Below the pieces are notes generated by a model. That model did not search any database. It was not told where the DNA came from and worked only from the letters and a program-made list of their open reading frames with translations. Below, in pieces: positions 55,868 to 64,000 of a stretch of 64,000 bases of DNA (positions are counted from its first letter, which is position 1; the number at the start of each line of letters is the position of its first letter). The DNA is from Malus domestica (lineage: Eukaryota > Streptophyta > Magnoliopsida > Rosales > Rosaceae). The position numbers and the translations under genes were made by a program. The stretch lies in assembly GCF_042453785.1 (NCBI RefSeq), contig NC_091661.1, forward strand, positions 26,837,501-26,901,500. The letters are read 5' to 3'.

Positions 55868-57481
55868 CAAGGAAGAAAATATCGGTAATATCAGAAATAT
55901 CGGTAGTCCGAAAACACGGAAATATCGATGGAAATATCGGGATAATATCGATATCGATAAAAATTACATGGAAACCACGGAAATTGTAAGAAAAACTTGG
56001 AAATTTTTATTGAAACTTTGCAGGATGTTTATTTAGTCAATTATCTATTAGTTTATCACAAAAAATTGGAAGGAAATGCATTGCATGATGGATTTAACAT
56101 TATCAAGTTGATTATATAGCGAGCTGACAAACATTGTGAGTGTAGAAAATATGTAGTAATTAATGAAAGAAGTCTAAACACACCATAATCATTTATATAT
56201 AATGAATTAGTACAATATTTTACACTTTATACATTGCATGGTAAGATACATGAGTGACTTATTACCCTTTATTTTTTTATTTAAGAATTATATGTTTGTG
56301 GGGGTTTTATTTAAAATTTATATTGAAGATGCTCTTAAATTATGTAAAATTGTGATTGAAAACAATATTTTATTTTATTTTATTTTCAAAATGCAAAATG
56401 GGCATTAAGAAAATTGCAAAGAAAGAGTCCCACTTAATTCCCAAAAATGCAAAAAATCCCAACCCATCATCTTTCTTCATAACCTATCAAAATCCCTATT
56501 GCCGTCAGACTCTTTCCCTTTTATTCCCACTTTGCCTTTTAGTCGCCTCTCTCTCTCTCCATCCATATTCTCTCAAATTCCTCACTCTCCGCATGTCCGA
56601 CCCTCTCTGCCCTCCTCCGTTATCCCTCCATTCCTCTAGATCTCGGCACCCCCACCTAAGAAACCACCCCCACCCACCCACCCAACTGATCGTCATCTAT
56701 GACGCTGGGCTTGGGAGGATCGAGTGCTCACTCTCCGCATGTCCGACCCCCTCCGCCCTCCTCCGTTATCTCTCCCTTCCCCTAGATCTCGGTACCCCCA
56801 CCTGAGAAACCACCCCCACCCACCCACCCAACTGATCATCATCTATGACGCTGGGCTCAGGAGGATCAAGTGTAGTGGGTGAGTCTATCAAAACCCATGT
56901 CGTCGTTCCTCTGTCTTTTCTTCTTTCTCTTCTTCTTCAGTTTTTCTTTTTGCTTTCTCCTGTGTTTTTTCTTTTCCCCCTGCGTCCTTTCCCGATCTGG
57001 CCATGTCCTCCTACCCACCCCCAGCGGCGATCATCCTCCTTCATCTTTCAGATCCGGCATGCAGCTGTTTTCAAACCGCGTTTTATTGCGGTATTTCGAG
57101 AAGGTGCATTGAGATCTGGTGTTCTCACCGGCTCGGGTGCTCCACACCACCACCCTTTCAATGTCTCTCGTCGTCGTCGATTTCGGGATTCGGAGTTCTG
57201 GGTACGTTTCTTAATGGGTGGAGATCCCGAGTCGCCGCCGATCCGCAGTTCCCCTTCAAGGTTCTGATGAAGGAGGTCTTTTACAGTCGGCTGGAGCTGT
57301 AGAAGCTCCGGCGTTCGTCTCCGACTTGCACAGTTCTGAAATTTCGTGATAATATCAATAATATCGCAATATTATCGATATTATCGCGAAATTTTGACGA
57401 AAACCCCTTGGATACCACTTAAAATATCGGTTTAGGGAAAAACCGATTATATCGCCGATATTATCGATATTTTCTTCCATG
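55868..57481. mobile_element. Non-autonomous hAT element with 8-bp TSD
   Basis: 17-bp inverted ends, CAAGGAAGAAAATATCG (55868-55884) and its partner at 57465-57481, with one mismatch. The exact 8-bp TSD CACGCGCC lies at 55860-55867 and 57482-57489. Both subterminal regions are dense in ATATCG. There is no transposase. The core 56400-57330 is GC- and pyrimidine-rich, gene-like sequence that differs sharply from the AT-rich arms. Confidence 0.96.
56583..56876 (+). repeat. 146-bp tandem duplication in the hAT cargo
   Basis: Two copies beginning CACTCTCCGCATGTCCGACC (56583 and 56729), with scattered substitutions. Each contains CACCCCCACCCACCCACCCA. It probably derives from a captured 5' leader; an exon-like GC-rich region follows to about 57300, product unknown. 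Confidence 0.88.
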
Positions 57482-57489
57482 CACGCGCC

Positions 57490-58566
57490 CCCACTCGCCG
57501 GCTATGGCACAGCCCAGACACGCCCCCACGCACTGGCACGTGCCGTCAGTGTGACTGACGCCGTTTGGAATATTCCACGGAATATTCCGTTAAAAGCTAA
57601 CGGAAGTTAACGGCGTTACCTGACGCCGTTAGGAATATTCCGTCAACTCTGACAGAATATTCTGTCTCCTTCTCCGGCGAGCCGCCGTCTACAACTCAAT
57701 TTTCGCTAGTTTATGGAAAATTTTCAAATCAACATATCTTCTTCATTTCTCATCCATTTTTAGCCCACTTTATATGGATTTGAAGCTTATGAAATGAAGA
57801 ATGGCGTTATACCTATTTGGGGTCCAAAAAGTGGACAGAGGTTGTCGAAAAATGCCTCGAAAGTTCTGGCCAAAAGTGAACTCGTCAAGACTCGGTCATT
57901 TCACGTCGACCTTCTTTTAAAACAAGCCTAGGACCCTTAGAATGTTGTGTAGAAGCCTTCCCAAGCTTCAAAAAATCCTAACTCGTTCAAAATAATGTTG
58001 AACTCAACTTGCCCAAGTTCGGACCTTCCGAGTTAACGAGTCAAAACTCGTCCAAACTGGGTTTCATGAACATGGTTGTGATCATGAAGATGAGGGGAGT
58101 ACAATGGTGTAGTTTTTGCGATCTGGGAAGTTTAGGGTTCATTCAAGGCATTTGCAGAGAGGGAGAGCATACGGGAAAGAGAGAGAGATCTTTTACTTTT
58201 CCTTTTCTGATTTTTGATTGGTGAATAGAAATGAGGGAGAGATGGGATTGGTTGGTGAGTGATGAGAGTTGATTGGTGAGTGGTAATAAAGGGGAAATGG
58301 GGTGCACGGGTTGGATAGGATAAAAGACAAGATAGGGTTATTTTGGATTTCCTACAGTAAAAGGAAATCATAACCCATCCTAAATAGATATTTCTTACAC
58401 TGATAAAATCGTGTAATCTCGAAATAACGCGTGAAATTTAATTACGGAGCGAGAAAATAATTAAGGAATAAAATAAGCACGTCCACGTCAATTGCCATTA
58501 AGGGCATAATCGTCAATACACATACGCGGGAAGAAATTACATAGGAAAATTAGGGACGGGTCGTCA
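57490..58566 (-). other. Remainder of the Tekay-type solo LTR
   Basis: Non-coding. Contains four GGAATATTCC-type half-palindromes between 57565 and 57665 (TTGGAATATTCC, CGGAATATTCC, AGGAATATTCC, CAGAATATTCTG) at about 20-35 bp spacing, and CCGGCGAG motifs shared with the LTR at 2559. ORFs here have no family resemblance. Confidence 0.6.
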
Positions 58567-58701
58567 TAAAAAATCCAGAGTTAGATTAAATATTGATTAT
58601 ATTCCCTAGATGTGTACTTTAATTCGTATTTATATTCTATTTTTATTTTATTATCTAATGTGTTTTATTCAATGTTCCCCATTAAATATTTTAATTTATT
58701 A

Positions 58702-59039
58702 TGTTAATGCACAAAACCGGATGTCTTGGAACAACGTAAATCCGACCATGAATCTGCATGAAATGTAAATAACACAAAATGTATCGTGATTCACCCCAAG
58801 GTTTGGGCTACGTCCACACTGATTGTATTTCTCTGAGAGTATTTGTGAGGGAGAGAGTGTGAGAGCTTTGCTCTAGATAGGAGAGGCTTAGGGTTTGTGA
58901 GGGTGAGGATGCCCTTTTATTGAATAAGGGCGCATCCTCTAATTACATATTTTCCCCTTCCTTTATTACATAATTACATTTAAGTCCCCCGAGTATTTAT
59001 ACGAGGTCTAAATACGAGGCCCTAAATATGGTATAAACA
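58702..59039 (-). repeat. 3' LTR of the small LTR element
   Basis: 338 bp from TGTTAATGCACAAAACC to ATGGTATAAACA. It is diverged from the 5' LTR at more than ten positions by eye, so this insertion is older than the two large elements. The TATA motif of the 5' LTR is changed here (minus TTCAATAAAAGGG). Confidence 0.93.
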
Positions 59040-59258
59040 GTAGTCCCCCACGTCTTCAGTCAAGAGAGTCTTTTGGTTGGAGACTTGAAATTTAGTCCAT
59101 GTGTGGGCCGAAGTAACTAGATGCTGTCTTGAACTGATGCTCGATATGAGGCAGTGCTCAATCTGAAATGATGCTCAACTAGAAATAGCACACGCTGCGA
59201 GGCTGCTCGGCTCGTGGCTTATGTTGCCTTGGTTGGCTCGACTTGCGGCGTTTGAAGG

Positions 59259-59480
59259 TGAGGGAGTCCCTTTTATAGAATAAGGGCTCGCTCCTCAATA
59301 CATGAATGATGGGCTAGGGTTGATGCTCTCTAATGATGGTGAGGGAGTCCCTTTTATAGAATAAGGGATCGTTCCTCAGTACATGAATAATGGGTGCTCT
59401 CTAATGAAAGTGAGGGAGTCCCTTTTATAGAATAAGAGCTCACTCCTTAATACATAAAAAATGGGCTAAGTCCCCCAAGT
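59259..59480 (-). repeat. Three tandem units repeating the LTR promoter motif
   Basis: GGTGAGGGAGTCCC followed by TTTTATAGAATAAGG occurs three times with spacings of 81 and 71 bp. On minus each contains CTATAAAAGGGACTCC, the same TATA box as the LTR. After them, 59470-59600 is a diverged second copy of the region at the LTR/polypurine junction (58985-59110). Confidence 0.85.
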
Positions 59481-59638
59481 ATTTTTCATGAGTCCTAGTT
59501 AAGGCCCAATAGATGGTACATAATGTAGGCTCCCAAGTCTTCGGTCAATAGAGTCTATTAGCTGGAAACTTCAAATTGAATCCATGTATGGGCCGAAGTG
59601 GCAGTTGTTTGGAGGCGGTATTTGTATACCCTGCACTG

Positions 59639-59755
59639 AAGCTTTGTAAGTGAAGCTTTAGAGCTGGAGCTCTGTAAATGAAGCTTTCGAAGCTGGAGCT
59701 TTTGTAAATGAAGCTTTTGAAGCTAGAGCTCTGTAAATGAAGCTTTTGAAGCTGT
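59639..59755. repeat. Tandem array of GAAGCTTTTGAAGCTGGAGC units
   Basis: About four units of 33-38 bp with TGTAAATGAAGCTTT cores. No coding frame is preserved across units. Confidence 0.85.
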
Positions 59756-59758
59756 TTG

Positions 59759-59957
59759 ACATGAGTGATGCTCATGAATGTTTATGTTAATTGACATGAG
59801 TGATGCTCATGGATGTTGTCATGAGTGATGGTCATGAATGTTAACATGAGTGATGCTTATGAATGTTTGACATGAATGATGGTCATGAATGTTTATGTAT
59901 GATTTTCATGAGTGATGCTCATGAATGTTTATGTATGAATGACATGAGTAATGCTCA
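59759..59957. repeat. Seven-copy hairpin repeat CATGAG-TGATG-CTCATG
   Basis: Each unit contains CATGAGTGATGCTCATGAAT or a close variant, a 6-bp inverted repeat around a 5-nt loop. Paired changes are not obvious. Spacing is 23-40 bp. Confidence 0.88.
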
Positions 59958-59964
59958 CGTATAA

Positions 59965-60245
59965 TTTGGAGTACTGGACGTACTTTTAATCACCTGGTTG
60001 GTGGCATGAAGGAGAGTACGGGTTGTACATTTCATCACCTGGTTGGTGGCATGAATGGCTAGTTGCCAAATGATATTGGAGTACGGGTTGTACATTTCAT
60101 CACCTGGTTGGTGGTAATAGCGGCAGGTTGCTGAATAATTTTAGAGTATTGGGCGTACTTTTGGTCACCTGGTTGATGATAATAGAGGCAGGTTGCCGAA
60201 TAATTGTGGAGTACTAGGCGTACTTTTGGTCACTTGGTTGGTGCT
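59965..60245. repeat. Five-copy repeat CATCACCTGGTTGGTGG
   Basis: Units of about 50-65 bp with GTACGGGTTGTACATTTC or GGCGTACTTTTGGTC followed by CACCTGGTTGGTGG. CACC...GGTG arms give a short hairpin in each unit. Confidence 0.85.
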
Positions 60246-60641
60246 ATTTTGGGCTTATGGGCCTTCACCCTCCACAACATGCCAGCCCATTTATTTTGGG
60301 CTTTTTTTTTTACTACCCTCTAATGGGGTTTATACAGATGTCTCCAAAAGATAAGAAAAATAAATTACATCATTCAAAAAAATACTGCTGCATAAGGTGG
60401 GTATGACAGATGGTTGTAGGAGCTTTTGCTTTTACTTTTTCTTTTCCTTTCTACTTTTCCTTTTCTTCTTTTCTGCATGGTCCACGAGTTCCCCGCAATT
60501 ATCTCTAGTCAACCGTCTTTTTCTTTTTCTTACTTTTGCTTTTTTTTTTCTTTTTTTTTTTCACTGGACCTCTGATTTCTTAAGTATGAGGGCCTGGCTT
60601 GAGCACGTTCTCACCACATTCGAGAGGTAGCAGATAATCCC

Positions 60642-60905
60642 TCAGAATATATGCACAATGTCATATGCGACTGTCTAGAAAAGCACGAATGACGAAAGCC
60701 CACCCAGAAAGCCGTTAAGTCTAATCTGGCTCCAGCTATCAAAGTATGAATGAACTGTAAACTCCGTCTTGGCAATGAATCCAACTGAAGTGACGGTCAT
60801 GATAAAAAAGTAAACAATAAATCCGGTGAGGCCAGTGAACCCCGAAATTCCAGCAGTGACACCGCCGATGATAGAAAAGCCATTGGGGTGATTATAAGTG
60901 AACTT
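60642..60905 (-). pseudogene. EMC6-like: EMC6-like (ER membrane protein complex subunit 6) fragment
   Basis: On minus it reads 'FSIIGGVTAGISGFTGLTGF', 'IVYFFIMTVTSVGFIAKTEF' and 'TVHSYFDSWSQIRLNGFLGG', 'LSSFVLF', then a stop where the family has Trp, then 'TVAYDIVHIF' and the natural stop. This is the conserved membrane region and C-terminus of plant EMC6 (Rab5-interacting) proteins, which work in membrane-protein insertion at the ER. Intron-free continuity suggests capture of processed RNA, or of a single exon, by the retrotransposon. The upstream frame (to 61013 and beyond) is unrelated sequence, and the stop shows decay. Confidence 0.9.
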
Positions 60906-61835
60906 AACGCCTGAGCTACCACCCCCAAGATGGCTGCAGTGCTCATGGAAGCTGCTGATAGGTCGCGCCAGGCATGCATCCCACCTGTCACTCTCGGGCA
61001 TCGTCTCTGCCACTCAGCACCTTCTAGAACATGATCTTCGGGTCCGACGGCGGAGTCGCCGTAGACATCAACTCTGCCGTGGATTTCACCGGTCCAGACT
61101 CTGACACTAGAAATCACGACTGTGAAGATAACAAACCCCACCGCCACTGTCAGCTCATTCTTCGTCAACGCTTCCATGGCTCTGCTATCTCTGCTCTGTC
61201 GGGTTCTCACTCCGAGACGGCTGGAGCTGTTGAGTCCAACGTCTTTCGTACGGGATGATTTGACGAAGGAGAAGAGGCTCGGGGTGAGCTGTTCCTGCAG
61301 AGCCTGAACGACCAAGTCAGTGAGCTCGAGTCGCGGTTCGATCGGCCGGCGAAGGAGAATTCGGAGAAGGTTGGGGTTCTGCCGGTTTCCAGGTCGGATC
61401 CTGAGGTGGGATTCGGGTTCTGGCTGTTGTGAGCTAGTTGCTGAATAATTTTGGCACTGCCGCAAGAATCGTGCTGCACGACTAGAACGAGGGCAGCAAC
61501 AGCAGCCTCAACAGGCCGCTGATCATCAACTTAGTTTACCCCTAACTGTAGCCACTTTATGCAGAAAGTTATCAACTGAATCAAAACTTGGGAGCTTGTA
61601 TAGAGATTCGAAACCTGCATCTGGGCCAAACCCACCACTCTTTTTCGCCTGACCTCTCTCTCTCTCTCTCTTCTGTCACGCATTTAGTGAGGTTTCCCGT
61701 GACATAGAGGAAAGAGGGGAGTCATTTGATTGGCTGGGATGAGGTATCTTGTTAAAAGCGTTGAGATGTTTGTGCTCTGGGTTTGGGTTTCTACAGATCT
61801 ACGATGGTTGGAAAAAAATGAAAGACGGCGCCAAA
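60906..61835 (-). other. Leader region of the small LTR element with an unassigned ORF
   Basis: A 222-codon frame on minus (60797-61465) includes a hydrophobic stretch 'VGFVIFTVVISSVRVW', but the frame crosses the EMC6 piece out of register and I see no family. 61466-61835 is non-coding up to the primer site at 61827-61835. Further captured gene pieces are possible. Confidence 0.45.
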
Positions 61836-62173
61836 TGTTGATGCACAAAATCGGAGGTCTTGGAACAACGTAAATCTGACCGTGAATCTGCATGAAATGT
61901 AAATAACACAAAATGTATCGTGGTTCACCCCAAGGTTTGGGCTACGTCCACACTGATTGTATTCCTCTGAGAGTATTTATGAGGGAGAGAGTGTGAAAGC
62001 TTTGCTCTAGATAGGAGAGGCTTAGGGTTTGTGAGGGTCAGGAGGCCCTTTTATAGAATAAGGGCTCCTCCCCTAATTACATATTTGCCCCTTCCTTTAT
62101 TACATAATTACATTTAAGTCCCTCGAGTATTTATACGAGGTCTAAATACGAGACCCTAAATATGGTATAAACA
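61836..62173 (-). repeat. 5' LTR of the small LTR element
   Basis: 338 bp from TGTTGATGCACAAAATCGG to ATGGTATAAACA. On minus, CCCTTATTCTATAAAAGGGC (62045-62064) supplies a strong TATA box inside a partial inverted repeat. Confidence 0.94.
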
Positions 62174-62375
62174 TATTAATATACACATTTGAATTTATTA
62201 ATTTTATTTAACTTTCTTCAATTATGTTTTATAAATGTGCCTAAATGAGAAAATATTAAACTGCATTGACACATAAGAAAAATATGTAAATACATAAGTG
62301 TATCGAAAATATAATAAAATGAATTGATGTATCTAAATTTCTATATCAAAATATATTATATTGAATTAATATACC

Positions 62376-62422
62376 AACATTTTTCCCATTTAGTGGGAAA
62401 ATGCTTTGTTGTTGTTATTGTA
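62376..62422 (+). mobile_element. 47-bp SINE 3' tail with 12-bp target duplication
   Basis: The insert contains CCCATTTAGTGGGAAAATGC and ends TTTGTTGTTGTTATTGTA. It is flanked by exact AATTAATATACC (62364-62375 and 62423-62434). It has the same tail as the insert at 36178, in the opposite orientation, again truncated to under 50 bp. Confidence 0.85.
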
Positions 62423-63147
62423 AATTAATATACCTGCTTCAGACACTGCAATGCAGTGTCCGTTTCCTGGTTCTGTTTTTATGCAGTATCTAATTTGGGC
62501 TTCAATTAAAACATGTCGAAATCCAATCTACCTTTCTTCCTCCATTCCAAAAAATCAACTTGCACGTTCCAAAAACAAGACCTGAATTGAAAATAAACTA
62601 ATTTCAATATTGAAAATAAACTAATTTCAATTTTTCCATTCTTTCTCCTTCTGTATGCGAATTCAAACAACAACACCCTACCCTCTTGATCTCTCATTGC
62701 TATTATGAACTCGAATGACAGCGGCTTGTCCAGCCAAGAATTGATGAGATTAAGCATGGATTAATATAATGAAATTCAGTGGTAGATCGATGAGATGTAA
62801 CAGTTGACCGACAAATTTAGTGGCGGCGATGAGATTTTCGTGCCCACTACTACAACCAAAGAGATTTTTATTGCTGGGCTTCCAATTGTGGATTCATGGC
62901 AATTATTTTAAGCAACAAGCATTAATCGCGGAGAGGAGAACAAGTCTTAGTCATGGTTATTCTTGTTGATCAAAGAGAAAAATTTACCACAGTAGTGGAA
63001 ATGTGTAGTGTTCTTACATGATGACGTGAGTTCGAACCCTATTAGTGGCTAATCTGACATCTAACTTACTAACGCTATTGCTCGACTAAAAAAATTTTTA
63101 AAATGTGAGTATGTTATCTATATATAGTAAGAATCATTAGCTCTTGA

Positions 63148-63371
<224 letters not shown>

Positions 63372-63763
63372 GTAAGTTTTGTAACTCTTAATCTGTTTCT
63401 GTTGTGTGTGTTTTTTCAATCTGTTTCTTGTTAAAGAAAATGTTTTATGTTCCTCCACATTTATACCGTCGGTGGATACCCTACTTGCATTGCAAGTCCA
63501 TCCAAAGTGCTCTATAGAATGTACAATTCCGTGGAGAACAAGTCTCAGTGGTCAAAAGGAGCGTAGAATATAAATACGTGTAAAGATTTGTAAAGAATGT
63601 TATGTTGTTCGAGATGTGAGACTTCAACGTCCTTTCATGTGAACTGTAGTTGACGCAAGGAAGCCATCGTACTTAAAAAGATCTTTGTCGCCTTGTCTGG
63701 ATCTGGAATTTACATTTCGGCCCAATCAATGTTTAATCCATTGATGACTTGCAATTGAAATAA

Positions 63764-63910
63764 AGATGTGATATCCACACATCATTTTTTACTTCTAACA
63801 TACATTTTTAATTTTCGACCGTCGAATTAGATGAATTGAATAAGATCAAATGACATAAATTAATAAAAGGTGTGTGAGAAGTAAAAAATGATGTGTGGAT
63901 AGCACATCCC
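63764..63910. mobile_element. Mutator-type MITE with 9-bp TSD and an empty site in the window
   Basis: Inverted ends of about 35 bp: GATGTGATATCCACACATCA on the left, and GATGTGCTATCCACACATCA when the right is read in reverse. The flanks are exact TTGAAATAA (63755-63763 and 63911-63919). The paralogous segment at about 54390-54400 reads GCAATTGAAATAAAAA without the element. Confidence 0.94.
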
Positions 63911-64000
63911 TTGAAATAATAACAAAATATATAGGGTTGAAATGTTTTAAACATGTATAAGGTTATAATTGCATCCAAATCTGAGGAGATAAAATGTAAT

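Larger units (their letters stand above)
54635..58566 (-). mobile_element. Tekay-type solo LTR, interrupted by a hAT element
   Basis: Starts TGACACACCCCGACCCG and ends GACGGGTCGTCA. Read on minus this is the same end structure as the element at 2559 (TGTCACAGCCCGT ... GGGGTGTGTCA). Internal motifs such as CACGTGAAGG and CTTGGATCCAAG also correspond. The flanks are TAAAAA on both sides, so the TSD is compatible but of low complexity. Without the hAT insertion it is about 2.3 kb. No internal domain or second LTR is present. Confidence 0.85.
58702..62173 (-). mobile_element. Small LTR retrotransposon carrying a host gene fragment
   Basis: Direct repeats of 338 bp at each end, TG...CA, with an exact 5-bp TSD TATTA (58697-58701 and 62174-62178). 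The primer-site side (GGCGCCAAA at 61827-61835) is next to the right LTR and the G-run polypurine tract (minus GTGGGGGACTAC) is next to the left LTR, so it runs on minus. There is no gag or pol. The interior has four tandem arrays (59259-60245) and a host-derived EMC6-like fragment. It fits a LARD-like non-autonomous element. Confidence 0.94.

Overview
The window is repeat-dense plant nuclear DNA. The repeat families, the plant-type introns and the captured plant gene fragments point to a dicot, most likely Rosaceae (apple or pear type). That assignment is inference from family resemblance recalled from memory, not a search. I find no intact host gene. The only resident host gene is a mitochondrial-type Mn superoxide dismutase pseudogene (30397-39087), plus two diverged copies of a NEK-like kinase fragment. 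Everything else is a nested mosaic of transposons, many with exact target-site duplications (TSDs).

Layout. 1-2216: degenerate sequence, little supported. 2217-25190: a broken hAT transposon (gene on minus, 21148-24329) whose 3' flank took two separate young LTR retrotransposon insertions 28 bp apart. The first is a Ty3/Gypsy Tekay-like element on plus (2559-12183, TSD TTAGA). The second is a non-autonomous Athila/Tat-like element on minus (12212-21142, TSD TCCAA) that carries an intact antisense coiled-coil ORF with its own TATA box. 25191-29950: a decayed Copia element on minus, interrupted by a Cassandra-type solo LTR containing 5S rRNA sequence (26809-27102) and by a Pack-MULE carrying PPR, MsrA and LMBR1-like fragments (27463-29193).

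30397-39087: the MnSOD pseudogene, split inside an exon by a second Copia element (31225-38344, TSD ACGTT). That Copia is itself interrupted by a Helitron (31353-33600) in its 3' LTR and by a 48-bp SINE tail in its integrase. 39622-40733: a Mutator-like element with a perfect 9-bp TSD and a purine-rich repeat core. 41826-46200: a full MULE with long inverted repeats and a FAR1-type transposase gene inactivated by two stops and a deletion. 46241-50109: a hAT-like element carrying a SINE head, a cytochrome c exon fragment and an Athila-like solo LTR, followed by a duplication of the MULE end. 51290-51944: a small hAT element. 54635-58566: a Tekay-type solo LTR interrupted by a 1.6-kb hAT element (55868-57481, TSD CACGCGCC). 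58702-62173: a small LTR element (TSD TATTA) carrying an EMC6 gene fragment and four kinds of tandem array. 62376-62422: a second SINE tail. 53330-54490 and 62438-64000 are a diverged segmental pair, and one copy preserves the empty site of a Mutator MITE present in the other.

The main interest is the mode of mobility. Two recently moved LTR elements have nearly identical LTRs but cannot encode their own integration machinery. Several elements have captured host exons. Features given coordinates with exact TSDs are well supported; protein family names come from reading the translations.
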